64,000 nt of DNA from Lysobacter concretionis Ko07 = DSM 16239 (lineage in GTDB: Bacteria > Pseudomonadota > Gammaproteobacteria > Xanthomonadales > Xanthomonadaceae), in contig NZ_AVPS01000008.1 in the NCBI RefSeq assembly GCF_000768345.1, positions 62,001 through 126,000 on the forward strand. The letters are read 5' to 3'. A program made the position numbers and the translations under genes. Positions within the stretch are counted from its first letter, which is position 1. Every line of letters begins with the position of its first letter. Of the stretch, positions 51,319 through 59,472 are shown one piece after another. The notes under the pieces were generated by a model. That model worked only from the letters and a program-made list of their open reading frames with translations, had not been told where the DNA came from and did no database searches.

Positions 51319-51356
51319 CAGGAAGCGGATTACGTGCCGGATCGGATCAGGCCGGA

Positions 51357-51392
51357 TTGAATCGGCCCACTGGATCGGCCCACTGAATCGGC
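51357..51392. repeat. short imperfect tandem repeat downstream of the OmpW gene
   Basis: The unit GAATCGGCCCACTG recurs with slight changes: GAATCGGCCCACTG, GATCGGCCCACTG, GAATCGGCGCGGTCGG. It lies between the OmpW stop and its terminator, on the 3' untranslated side of that transcript. Confidence 0.6.
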
Positions 51393-51401
51393 GCGGTCGG
51401 A

Positions 51402-52070
51402 TCAGAAGCGTGCGCCCAGACCCACGCCCAGCACGACCGGATTCAGTTCCGCCTTGCCGGCGTTCTGGCCGTCCAGCATCACGTTCGAGTCGCCGTGCAG
51501 ATAACGCAGGTCGGCGCGTGCGAACCAGCTCGGGCTGAGCTTGACGTCCACGCCGGCGGTCGCCATCGCACCCTTGGTGGTTTCCACCCCGATGCGTTGG
51601 CCGGCCAGTGCGCCGGTCGGCTCGGCGGATTCGCCGTCGTAGTTGGTCTCGTAGTAGCCCAGGCCCACGAACGGACGCAGGGTCTGCTCGCTGGTGCCGA
51701 AGTGGTACTGGCCGCTGACCGCGTACGGCTGCGCGTTTACGCTGCCGAGCTTGCCGCCGTTGGCGTTGCGGACGCGGTGGCCGAACTTGTCGGCCGCGCC
51801 CCACGCCTCGACCGCGATGTTGTCGGTCACGTAGTAGCTGGCGCTCAGGGTGGCGGCGCCATCACCATCGACCGGGGTGCGTGCGCCGGCAATGGAGGGG
51901 TTGCTGGTCGGCTCGCTCAAGGCGTAGCCGCCAACCACCGCGAAGCGCTTGGTCGCGCCGTCGGTGCTGCTGGTGGTCTGGGTGGCATAGGCGTCCTGCG
52001 CAAACGCGGCCGCAGGAGCGAAGGCCAGGGTACCCAACAGGGCGAGAGTCAAATGACGGAAGCGGATCAT
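51402..52070 (-). CDS. OmpW family outer-membrane protein
   Basis: A 222-residue outer-membrane beta-barrel. The signal peptide is MIRFRHLTLALLGTLAFAPA ending AFAQ. The mature protein has alternating strands (SYYVTDNIAVEAWG, PFVGLGYYETNYDGES, WFARADLRYLHGDS) and ends VLGVGLGARF, the C-terminal phenylalanine recognised by the BAM machinery. OmpW proteins form small hydrophobic-channel barrels; expression often responds to oxygen, salt or iron. An intrinsic terminator follows. Monocistronic and divergent from aceF across a long spacer. Confidence 0.88.
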   Translation of the reverse strand: MIRFRHLTLALLGTLAFAPAAAFAQDAYATQTTSSTDGATKRFAVVGGYALSEPTSNPSIAGARTPVDGDGAATLSASYYVTDNIAVEAWGAADKFGHRVRNANGGKLGSVNAQPYAVSGQYHFGTSEQTLRPFVGLGYYETNYDGESAEPTGALAGQRIGVETTKGAMATAGVDVKLSPSWFARADLRYLHGDSNVMLDGQNAGKAELNPVVLGVGLGARF

Positions 52071-52589
52071 GGGGGACTCCAGGTTTCTTGTGACTTGTGG
52101 GGGATGCCGGCCGGGTTTCTGGCAGGCCCGGCCACCCTAGTCACCCGCGAATGAACATCGATTGGTGCGCGGTATCGCCGGTGCGGAACTTTTTTCGCCT
52201 GCCGTGGCCATGCGCGTGACGCGGATGTCATGTCACGGCTGAACCGGCGCTGGATCCGGTGCGCGGTTGCGTGCGGCACCCGTCCCACCGCGGCGGCGTG
52301 CGGCAGTCGGGTCGGTTGTCGATATCAGATGCAGGGCACATCGGCCGCAGGCGTAATACGCCACGCATCGCACGGTGTCGGGGAGCGGCAAGCGGTGTCG
52401 GGTACACACTCCCGCGCGCAAGCCTGGCTTGCGCAGACCGCCAGCCTGGCGCCGGTGTTTCCACTTCGATGCTGCGTCCGGCGACCTCGCCGCCAGCAGA
52501 CCAAACGCCACGGTACGCCGCGTCCCGACGGTTGGCGCGTCCTGCCTGCAGCGGCCACAATAGGGCTTTCGCGCAAGGCGGAGCCGAAC
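52071..52589. other. intergenic region with promoter and a degenerate repeat
   Basis: The 519-base gap between the divergent OmpW and aceF genes holds no supportable gene. It contains a second, diverged copy of the REP-like element at 52333-52364 (GCCGCAGGCGTAATACGCC). Near its right end a TTGGCG box (52532-52537) with an 18-base spacer to CACAAT (52556-52561) is a candidate aceF promoter, 28 bases before the start. Confidence 0.5.
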
Positions 52590-54014
52590 ATGGCTGAGTT
52601 GAAGGAAGCACGCGTCCCGGATATCGGTGGTTACGACGGCGTGCCGGTGATCGAAGTGCTCGTTGCGGTCGGCGACACGGTCCAGGTGGATCAGGGGCTG
52701 GTCACGCTGGAGTCCGACAAGGCGACGATGGAAGTGCCTGCGCCGTTCGCCGGCGTGGTGCGCGAGCTCAAGGTCAAGCTGGGTGACGAGATCGCCGAAG
52801 GTTCGGTGGTCGCGTTGATCGAGCCGTCCGCCGATGCTGCTGCCGGTCCGGCCGCTGCCGCCGCAGAGCCGGCCGAACCATCCCGCGTCGAACCAGCCCG
52901 CGCCGAGCCAGCCCGCGCCGAGCCGGTCGCTGCCAGCCAGGAAACCCGCGCCGTCGAGACCGCGACCCAGGTCGAGCCGACCGCTGTCGGCACACCCGAC
53001 AGGCTGGCCCAGCGCGAGACCGCTGCCGCTACGTCGCCGAGCTCACCGCCGGTGGTGTTCGACGCCAGCGAGCTGCTGCCCGGCAAGGTGCCTTACGCCA
53101 GCCCGGCGGTACGCCTGTTCGCGCGTGAGCTGGGAGTCGATCTGATGCAGGTCGCCGGCAGCCAGCGTGGTGGCCGGATCGGCAAGGAAGACGTGCAGAA
53201 GTTCGTCAAGGACGCGATGCAGGGCGGCGGTGCGGTCGCCGCGGCCGGCAGCGGCAACGGCCTGAGCCTGTTGCCGTGGCCGAAGGTCGACTTCAGCAAG
53301 TTCGGCCCGACCGAAACCCGCGCGCTGTCGCGGATCCAGAAGATTTCGGGCGCCAACCTGGCGCGCAACTGGGCGATGATCCCGCACGTCACCCAGTTCG
53401 AGGACGCCGACATCACCGGCCTGGAAGCGCTGCGCGTGCAGCTCAACCGGGAGAACGAGAAGCTCATCGCCAAGGGCAAGGCGACCAAGCTGACCATGCT
53501 GGCCTTCCTGATGAAGGCGGCCGCCAACGCGCTGCAGAAGTTCCCGGATTTCAACGCCTCCCTGGATGCGGACGGCGAGACCCTGGTACTCAAGCAGTAC
53601 TTCCACATCGGTTTTGCCGCCGACACGCCCAACGGGCTGGTGGTGCCGGTGGTGCGCGACTGCGACCGCAAGGGCGTGATGGAGATCGCGATGGAAACCG
53701 GCGAGCTCGCCGCCAAGGCGCGCGAAGGCAAGCTCGGCCCGGCCCAGATGAGCGGCGGCTGTTTCTCGATCAGTTCGCTGGGCGGCATCGGCGGCACCAA
53801 GTTCACCCCGATCGTCAATGCGCCGGAAGTGGCGATCCTGGGCGTGTCCCGGGCGGCGATGCAGCCGGTCTGGAACGGCGAGAAGTTCAAGCCGCGCCTG
53901 ATCCTGCCGCTGTCGCTGAGCTACGACCATCGCGTGATCGACGGTGCCGCGGCGGCGCGTTTCGCCGTCTACCTCGCCCAGGCATTGGCCGACATGCGCC
54001 GGCTGCTGCTGTGA
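52590..54014 (+). CDS. aceF: dihydrolipoamide acetyltransferase, pyruvate dehydrogenase E2
   Basis: A 474-residue E2 core protein that carries the acetyl group on lipoyl lysine and transfers it to CoA. One lipoyl domain (residues 1-80) has the lipoylated K44 in SDKATMEV. An alanine/proline-rich linker follows with repeated AEPARAEP units (about 88-145). The peripheral-subunit-binding domain is at about 165-205 (ASPAVRLFARELGVDL). The catalytic domain ends with H447 and D451 in SYDHRVIDGAAAARF. The start ATG 52590 is set by MAELKEARVPDIGGYD. It has only one lipoyl domain, fewer than E. coli. lpdA lies downstream and aceE is far away at the left of the window. Confidence 0.97.
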   Translation: MAELKEARVPDIGGYDGVPVIEVLVAVGDTVQVDQGLVTLESDKATMEVPAPFAGVVRELKVKLGDEIAEGSVVALIEPSADAAAGPAAAAAEPAEPSRVEPARAEPARAEPVAASQETRAVETATQVEPTAVGTPDRLAQRETAAATSPSSPPVVFDASELLPGKVPYASPAVRLFARELGVDLMQVAGSQRGGRIGKEDVQKFVKDAMQGGGAVAAAGSGNGLSLLPWPKVDFSKFGPTETRALSRIQKISGANLARNWAMIPHVTQFEDADITGLEALRVQLNRENEKLIAKGKATKLTMLAFLMKAAANALQKFPDFNASLDADGETLVLKQYFHIGFAADTPNGLVVPVVRDCDRKGVMEIAMETGELAAKAREGKLGPAQMSGGCFSISSLGGIGGTKFTPIVNAPEVAILGVSRAAMQPVWNGEKFKPRLILPLSLSYDHRVIDGAAAARFAVYLAQALADMRRLLL

Positions 54015-54688
54015 TGTCGCCTGCTTTCATGCCGCGTGCGCCCGGGTGGCGTGCATTGACCCTGGCCGGCTTGCTGGCCGTCGCCCCGCTGGCCTACGCG
54101 GAGAGTGGATGCCTGCTCGATCTCGGCCACGGCTGGCCGCCGGCCACCCAGAACCACGGCAGCGCGGTGGAGGAGTTGTTCGCCGACGGCGACGTGCCGG
54201 CGCTGAGCCTCGTGCGCCTGCCGGTGCGCGGCAAGGAAAGTGGCGTGATGCTGATGCGCCCGGTAGGCGGCAACACGGCCTGGGCGCTGCGCTCGGCGAG
54301 CGCCAGCGAGCGCGTGGACAGCGTCAGCACGATTCCGGGCGGCATCAGCCGCAGCCTGAAGACCGACCAGTCGCCCAAGGTGCGCGAAGTGCCGATGCCG
54401 GCCGCGCTGGCCGAGCGCTTGCTCGACACCTGGCAACGCGCCTTGCAGGCCACGGTGCCGGCCGGAAGCGAAGCCGTGTTCCATGACGGCGAACTGCTGC
54501 TGTTCACGGTGGGCGATCAGCGCGTCACCGGCCTGGAGCCATCCTGCGGCCCGGCCCGGATGCTGGTCAGGCAGTCGTTGCTGTTGATCGAGGCCAGCGA
54601 CACCAAGGAAAAGAACCGCGGCAAGCGCTGGCGCGACCTGGCGCAGTCGCTCGACAAGCTGGACGGGCAATTGGCGGGCGTCGACTGA
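54014..54688 (+). CDS. small exported protein of unknown function, between aceF and lpdA
   Basis: A 224-residue protein with a signal peptide (ALTLAGLLAVAPLAYAES). Its ATG overlaps the last base of the aceF stop, so it is translationally coupled. The mature part has a single conserved-looking region, GCLLDLGHGWPPATQNHGSAV, cysteines that may form disulfides (GCLLD, PSCGP) and a basic C-terminus (TKEKNRGKRWRDLAQSLDKL). No family recognised. Its position inside the aceF-lpdA operon is unusual for an exported protein and makes its role unclear. Confidence 0.7.
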   Translation: MSPAFMPRAPGWRALTLAGLLAVAPLAYAESGCLLDLGHGWPPATQNHGSAVEELFADGDVPALSLVRLPVRGKESGVMLMRPVGGNTAWALRSASASERVDSVSTIPGGISRSLKTDQSPKVREVPMPAALAERLLDTWQRALQATVPAGSEAVFHDGELLLFTVGDQRVTGLEPSCGPARMLVRQSLLLIEASDTKEKNRGKRWRDLAQSLDKLDGQLAGVD

Positions 54689-54811
54689 CCCGGCGATCGC
54701 TTCACGGCGTCGTCGAGGCCGTGGCTTTCCGGTGTCCGCCGCCACCATTTGCTTCACCACCCGTAATGACGGTCGCGCCCAGGCGCGTGCGGCCACCCAG
54801 GAGACACAGGC

Positions 54812-56695
54812 ATGGCACTGATCGAGATCAAGGTTCCTGACATTGGCGACTACGACGGCGTACCGGTCATCGAGGTGCTGGTCGCGGTCGGCGACAGCGT
54901 GGCGGTCGACCAGGGCCTGGTCACGCTGGAGTCGGACAAGGCGACGATGGAGGTGCCCTCCAGCGCCGCCGGCATCATCCGCGAGCTGCGGGTGAAGGTC
55001 GGCGATACCGTGGCCGACGGTGCCGTGATCGCGGTGATTGAAACCCAGGCCGAAGGCGGAAGTGAGGCGGAGAGCGACGGCAAGGATGAAGGCGCCAAGG
55101 CAGACGCATCGCGGAAGGATGTGAAAGCGGCAGCTGACACCGCGGGTGCGGCCGACAAGTCGCCTCGCCCTCCTGCGGGAGGGGCCGGCGCGAGCAGCGC
55201 GGGTGAGGGCGCTCCGAAAACGTCACCCACTGCGCCGACCGCTGCGCCCGATTCCGGCCGCAAGGCCGACATCGAGTGCGCGATGCTGGTGCTGGGCGCC
55301 GGCCCGGGCGGCTACACGGCTGCGTTCCGCGCCGCCGACCTCGGCCTCGATACCGTGCTGGTCGAGCGCTACCCCGACCTGGGCGGGGTCTGCCTCAATG
55401 TCGGCTGCATCCCCTCCAAGGCACTGCTGCATGCCGCGGCGGTGGTCGAGGAGGCCGCCCACGCCGGCGACTTCGGCATCGACTTCGGCGCGCCGAAAAT
55501 CAGCCTGGACAAGCTGCGCGGCTACAAGGACAACGTCGTCGGCCAGCTGACCAGAGGCCTGGCCGGCATGGCGAAACAGCGCAAGGTGCGCGTGGTTACC
55601 GGGGTGGGCACGTTCCTGTCCGCCCACGAGCTGGAAGTGCGGAGTGAGGACGGCAAGACGCAACTGCTGCGCTTCCAGCAATGCGTCATCGCCGCCGGCA
55701 GTCAGGCGGTGAAGCTGCCCGGTTTCCCGTGGGACGACCCGCGCGTGATGGACTCCACCGACGCGCTGGCGCTGGCCGAGGTGCCGAAGAAACTGCTGGT
55801 CGTCGGCGGCGGCATCATCGGCCTGGAGATGGCGACGGTGTACCGCGCGCTCGGCAGCGAGGTGACCGTGGTCGAGTTCATGGATCAGCTGATGCCGGGC
55901 ACCGACAAGGACCTGGTCAAGCCGCTCGCCGACCGCTTGAAGAAGCAGGGCGTGGCAATCCACCTCAAGACCAAGGCCGCCGCGGTCGAGGCGCAGAAGA
56001 AGGGCCTCAAGGTCCGCTTCGAGCCGGCGGCCGAAGGCGGCAGCGCACCGGAGGCGCAACTCTACGATCGCGTACTGGTGGCAGTCGGCCGCGCGCCCAA
56101 CGGCGGCAAGCTGGAGGCGGGCAAGGCGGGCGTGGAGGTCACCGATCGCGGCTTCATTCCGGTCGACCGGCAGATGCGCACGACCGCGCCGCACATCTTT
56201 GCGATCGGCGATCTGGTCGGCAATCCGATGCTCGCCCACAAGGCGTCCCACGAAGCCAAGCTCGCGGCCGAGGTCGCTGCGGGTGAGAAGAAAGAGTGGG
56301 TGGCACGGGTGATTCCGTCGGTCGCCTACACCGACCCGGAAATCGCCTGGGTCGGCGTTACCGAAACCGAAGCGAAGGCCAAGGGCCTGAAGGTCGGCGT
56401 CGGCAAGTTCCCGTGGGCGGCGTCGGGCCGCGCCATCGGCATCGGCCGCACCGAGGGCTTCACCAAGCTGCTGTTCGACGAGGCGACCCGGCGCGTGATC
56501 GGCGGCGGCATTGTCGGCGTGCACGCGGGCGAGCTGATCGCCGAGATCGCGCTGGCGATCGAGATGGGCTGCGAGGTCGGCGACATCGGCCACACGATCC
56601 ACCCGCACCCGACCCTGTCGGAGTCGGTGGCGATGGCGGCCGAGATGTTCGACGGCACCATCACCGATCTCTACGTGCCCCGGAAAAAGTCCTGA
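54812..56695 (+). CDS. lpdA: dihydrolipoyl dehydrogenase with N-terminal lipoyl domain (E3)
   Basis: A 627-residue E3 that reoxidises lipoyl groups with FAD and NAD+. An N-terminal lipoyl domain (1-80, K43 in SDKATMEV) is followed by a long alanine/glycine-rich linker (about 83-153) and then a full E3: FAD site VLGAGPGGYTAAF, redox cysteines C194 and C199 in GGVCLNVGCIPSK, the NAD site VVGGGIIGLEMATVYRALG and the catalytic histidine in HTIHPHPTLSE. CAGGAG precedes the ATG. The lipoyl-E3 fusion is known from Xanthomonas-like and some other proteobacteria. A repeated hairpin sequence appears inside the linker. A terminator follows. Confidence 0.97.
   Translation: MALIEIKVPDIGDYDGVPVIEVLVAVGDSVAVDQGLVTLESDKATMEVPSSAAGIIRELRVKVGDTVADGAVIAVIETQAEGGSEAESDGKDEGAKADASRKDVKAAADTAGAADKSPRPPAGGAGASSAGEGAPKTSPTAPTAAPDSGRKADIECAMLVLGAGPGGYTAAFRAADLGLDTVLVERYPDLGGVCLNVGCIPSKALLHAAAVVEEAAHAGDFGIDFGAPKISLDKLRGYKDNVVGQLTRGLAGMAKQRKVRVVTGVGTFLSAHELEVRSEDGKTQLLRFQQCVIAAGSQAVKLPGFPWDDPRVMDSTDALALAEVPKKLLVVGGGIIGLEMATVYRALGSEVTVVEFMDQLMPGTDKDLVKPLADRLKKQGVAIHLKTKAAAVEAQKKGLKVRFEPAAEGGSAPEAQLYDRVLVAVGRAPNGGKLEAGKAGVEVTDRGFIPVDRQMRTTAPHIFAIGDLVGNPMLAHKASHEAKLAAEVAAGEKKEWVARVIPSVAYTDPEIAWVGVTETEAKAKGLKVGVGKFPWAASGRAIGIGRTEGFTKLLFDEATRRVIGGGIVGVHAGELIAEIALAIEMGCEVGDIGHTIHPHPTLSESVAMAAEMFDGTITDLYVPRKKS
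55164..55215 (+). repeat. REP-like hairpin sequence inside the lpdA linker
   Basis: The linker-coding DNA contains CCCTCC, TGC, GGGAGG followed by GGCCGGCGCGAGCAG and GGGTGAGGGCGC. This matches the general form of intergenic REP-like hairpins of gammaproteobacteria, yet it lies in frame in the coding region and encodes a proline/glycine/serine-rich piece of linker. The reading frame is kept across it. Confidence 0.45.
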
Positions 56696-56737
56696 ATTGA
56701 TCGTGCGCGGGTCGGCCGGCAAACGCCCGACAAGAAG

Positions 56738-56764
56738 AAGCCCCGGCGGATCAGGCCGGGGCTT
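56738..56764 (+). terminator. hairpin terminator after lpdA
   Basis: AAGCCCCGGC, a loop of seven bases, then GCCGGGGCTT; a strong 10-bp stem 43 bases past the lpdA stop. No T tract follows, but its position between lpdA and the convergent DUF2061 gene makes a terminator likely. Confidence 0.75.
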
Positions 56765-56905
56765 CGAACCCGCCGCTGCTGTTTGCCATTGACGAGGAGA
56801 GAGTGGCGGCGGGGTGTGCCCGACTATTGACCGGCGCTTGCGGAAAAGGTTCCGTGGCCGCGGCAGTTGATTTTCGCCTCCGGCCAGAGTGCGTTCAGAA
56901 GGGCC

Positions 56906-57103
56906 TCAGGTGGGCAGTACGGCACCTTGCCTGCGCTGCTGGATGCGGGTCCAGACCTTCTCGTGGAAGTGGTAGGCGACCGTGTTGCAGGTCGGCTCGA
57001 CGACGGCCAGTGCGCCGCCCACCCACAAGCTGCCGGTCATCAGTGTGCCGACGCTGAAGGCGACGGTGAAATGGACAAGCGCGAAGCTCAGGGTCTTGCT
57101 CAT
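56906..57103 (-). CDS. DUF2061 membrane protein
   Basis: A 65-residue protein with two membrane helices: LSFALVHFTVAFSVGTLMTG and SLWVGGALAVVEPTCNTVAYHFHEKVW, the second carrying the conserved EPTCNTVAYHFHEK motif of DUF2061. The family is widespread and of unknown function. A GGAGAG ribosome site precedes the ATG. A Fur-box-like sequence overlaps its likely promoter, so it is probably repressed by iron. Confidence 0.88.
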   Translation of the reverse strand: MSKTLSFALVHFTVAFSVGTLMTGSLWVGGALAVVEPTCNTVAYHFHEKVWTRIQQRRQGAVLPT

Positions 57104-57153
57104 GATCGTCTCTCCGGCGGGAGGTGGTCGGCAGGGCTGCGTCGGACAGATCG

Positions 57154-57159
57154 ACTATA
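57154..57159 (-). promoter_or_regulatory. -10 element of the DUF2061 gene
   Basis: On the minus strand TATAGT lies 51 bases before the DUF2061 start, with the Fur box immediately upstream of it. The -35 region would fall inside the Fur box, so Fur binding would block RNA polymerase. Confidence 0.5.
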
Positions 57160-57162
57160 GAT

Positions 57163-57181
57163 GATAATGATTATCATTTGC
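57163..57181. promoter_or_regulatory. Fur box
   Basis: GATAATGATTATCATTTGC matches the 19-base Fur consensus (GATAATGATAATCATTATC) at 16 of 19 positions. It overlaps the spacer and -35 region of the DUF2061 promoter, and is 66 bases from the nearest edge of the atp promoter. It is the only AT-rich palindrome of this sort seen in the window. Confidence 0.85.
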
Positions 57182-57246
57182 ACGAGTGTTCGATTGCCCC
57201 GCCAAACCCTGTTCAGGGTGGTTCATGCAGCGGTGGCCGCCGGCAG

Positions 57247-57275
57247 TTGCCGCAAACATCCGGGCCCTCTATAAT
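57247..57275 (+). promoter_or_regulatory. sigma70 promoter of the ATP synthase operon
   Basis: A -35 TTGCCG (57247-57252), a 17-base spacer and a perfect -10 TATAAT (57270-57275) form a strong sigma70 promoter, the best one found in the window. Transcription would start near 57283 and give a leader of about 60 bases before atpI. Confidence 0.8.
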
Positions 57276-57341
57276 TCGGCGGCTTCATCGGGCGAACGTC
57301 TGCCCACCCTCCTGACCGACGAGCCGAGCGTGCACGATCCA

Positions 57342-57716
57342 ATGTCCGCAGGGCGCCGGTTGGCGTTGCGCGCGATCGCCTTCCAGGCTGGCGCGACGGC
57401 GTTGACCACGCTGGCTTTCCTCGCCTTCGGAGTGCCTTCCGCACTCGGGGCGGTTATGGGCGGCGGCGCGGTTGTCGCCGGTGGCGGGGTGGCGACGCTG
57501 GTCGCGCTCGGTGGCGGTGTTCAACCGGCTGGCACGGTCATCGGCCGGTTGCTGGCCGGTGTCATATTGAAGTGGTTGGTGGTGTTTGCAGTCCTCGCGC
57601 TGGGTCTGGCGGGGTTCAAGTTGCCCCCGCTGCCGATGCTGGCCGGGGTAGTGGCAACGACGCTGGCCTATGTGCTGGCCCAAATCCTGAATCGAGAAGG
57701 TGTCCTTCGTGAGTGA
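57342..57716 (+). CDS. atpI: ATP synthase subunit I
   Basis: A 124-residue membrane protein with about four helices, the usual first gene of gammaproteobacterial atp operons, helping assemble the c-ring. It starts at ATG 57342 (MSAGRRLALRAIAFQ); a GTG at 57330 is an alternative. It has GVPSALGAVMGGGAVVAGG, a glycine-rich helix typical of AtpI. Its stop overlaps the atpB start region by 8 bases. It lies downstream of a strong promoter. Confidence 0.88.
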   Translation: MSAGRRLALRAIAFQAGATALTTLAFLAFGVPSALGAVMGGGAVVAGGGVATLVALGGGVQPAGTVIGRLLAGVILKWLVVFAVLALGLAGFKLPPLPMLAGVVATTLAYVLAQILNREGVLRE

Positions 57717-58539
57717 ACAGACCGGCTCTGGCGGCCTGAACGAATACATCCAGCATCACCTCCTGCAGAACTCGGTCGAGTTGTTTGGAGGAACTTTCCA
57801 CATCGACACGTGGGCGGTCTCGCTGGTGCTCGGGTTGCTGTTCATCGCGTGGTTCGGCTACTACGCCCGCAAGGCGACCTCCGGCGTGCCCTCCAAGGGT
57901 CAGGCCTTCGTCGAGATGGCGCTGGAGTTCGTCGACAACCAGGTCAAGGACAATTTCCACGGCGACCGCAGTTCGATCACGCCGCTGGCGATCACGATCT
58001 TCATGTGGGTCGTGCTGATGAACGGCATGGACCTGCTGCCGCTGGATACCCCCGGCGTGGCGATCCAGGCCGTGGCCGGCGCGGAAGCCGCACAGCACAC
58101 CTTCTTCCGTTGGGTGCCGACCGCCGACCTGAACACCACCGCCGCGATGTCCGTCGTCGTGTTCTTCCTGATCCTGTACCACTCGATCAAGGCCAAGGGC
58201 GGTTTCGGCTTCGGCAAGGAATTGATGACCTCGCCGTTTGCCGCCGAGAACAAGGTGACCAAGTCGATCCTGATGCCGGTCAATCTGGTCATGAACGTCA
58301 TCGAGTACTGCGTCAAGCCGGTGTCACTGGCGATGCGACTGTTCGGCAACATGTACGGTGGCGAGCTGGTGTTCATGCTGATCGCCGGACTGCTCGGCGG
58401 CGGCCTGTTGATGTTCGTCCCCGGCGTGCTGTTCAACTTCGCCTGGGCCGTGTTCCACATCCTCATCGTGCTGCTGCAGGCCTTCATCTTCATGATTCTC
58501 TCGGTCGTCTATATCGCCGGCGCCTACGAGAGTCATTGA
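57709..58539 (+). CDS. atpB: ATP synthase F0 subunit a
   Basis: A 276-residue membrane protein of the proton channel. The essential arginine is R210 in VSLAMRLFGNMYGGEL. The start is taken as GTG 57709 (MSEQTGSGGLNEYIQHHLL), with AGAAGG upstream; GTG 57700 is an alternative. Other landmarks are NGMDLLPLD and AFIFMILSVVYIAGAYES at the end. It overlaps atpI by 8 bases. Confidence 0.97.
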   Translation: MSEQTGSGGLNEYIQHHLLQNSVELFGGTFHIDTWAVSLVLGLLFIAWFGYYARKATSGVPSKGQAFVEMALEFVDNQVKDNFHGDRSSITPLAITIFMWVVLMNGMDLLPLDTPGVAIQAVAGAEAAQHTFFRWVPTADLNTTAAMSVVVFFLILYHSIKAKGGFGFGKELMTSPFAAENKVTKSILMPVNLVMNVIEYCVKPVSLAMRLFGNMYGGELVFMLIAGLLGGGLLMFVPGVLFNFAWAVFHILIVLLQAFIFMILSVVYIAGAYESH

Positions 58540-58612
58540 TCGCGTCATCGCTCCCGTTCCAAGTTTCCCAACGCTTCATCCTTCCGCCAATCCAAACCAA
58601 ACGTTTCAGTAG

Positions 58613-58891
<279 letters not shown>

Positions 58892-58907
58892 TCGACCTGC
58901 TTGAATC

Positions 58908-58933
58908 GAGACGTCCGGTTTTCCGGACGTCTC
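58908..58933 (+). promoter_or_regulatory. stable hairpin between atpE and atpF
   Basis: GAGACGTCCGG, a TTTT loop, then CCGGACGTCTC: a perfect 11-bp stem with a four-base loop, 16 bases after the atpE stop and 40 bases before the atpF start. There is no T tract after it. It could protect the upstream atpE mRNA from 3' decay or partly reduce downstream transcription, fitting the need for about ten c subunits per complex. Confidence 0.75.
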
Positions 58934-58973
58934 TCCCGGGCACCCTCGCCCGCAGCGCCCCTACGGAGCTGTC

Positions 58974-59444
58974 ATGAATATCAACATGACCTTCTTTGGT
59001 CAGATGATCTCGTTCGCGTTGCTCATCTGGTTCACCATGAAGTTCATCTGGCCGCCCATGAACCGGGCGATCGAAGAACGCCAGAAAAAAATCGCCGAAG
59101 GCCTCGCGGCTGCCGAGCGTAGCCAGCATGACCTCGCGCAGGCGCAGCAAAGCGTCGACGCGGCCATGCGCGAAGCCAGGGCCAAGGCCAATGAAGTGAT
59201 CGAGCAGGCGCACCAGCGCGCCAACCAGATCATCGAGCAGGCCAAGACCGACGCGATGGTGGAAGCCACGCGCCAGAAGGCCCTGGCCGACGCCGAGATC
59301 GTCGCGGCGCAGAACCGCGCCCGCGAGGACTTGCGCAGGCAGGTCTCGTCGCTGGCCGTCAGCGGCGCCGAGAAGCTGCTGCGCCGGGAAATCGATGCCA
59401 ACGCCCACAAGGCGCTGCTCGACGAACTCGCCGCCCAGCTTTGA
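58974..59444 (+). CDS. atpF: ATP synthase F0 subunit b
   Basis: A 156-residue stator subunit with one N-terminal membrane helix ([21 protein letters not shown]) and a long charged coiled-coil ([35 protein letters not shown]) that reaches up to F1. The length is that of E. coli b (156). It lies between atpE and atpH in the usual order. Confidence 0.96.
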   Translation: MNINMTFFGQMISFALLIWFTMKFIWPPMNRAIEERQKKIAEGLAAAERSQHDLAQAQQSVDAAMREARAKANEVIEQAHQRANQIIEQAKTDAMVEATRQKALADAEIVAAQNRAREDLRRQVSSLAVSGAEKLLRREIDANAHKALLDELAAQL

Positions 59445-59472
59445 TCCCGCCACTGACCGGATGCCCTGAGCA

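Noticed and set aside
55223-56722. Minus-strand frame of 499 codons opposite lpdA
   Set aside because: Antisense shadow with histidine/arginine/glutamine bias; no domain recognisable.
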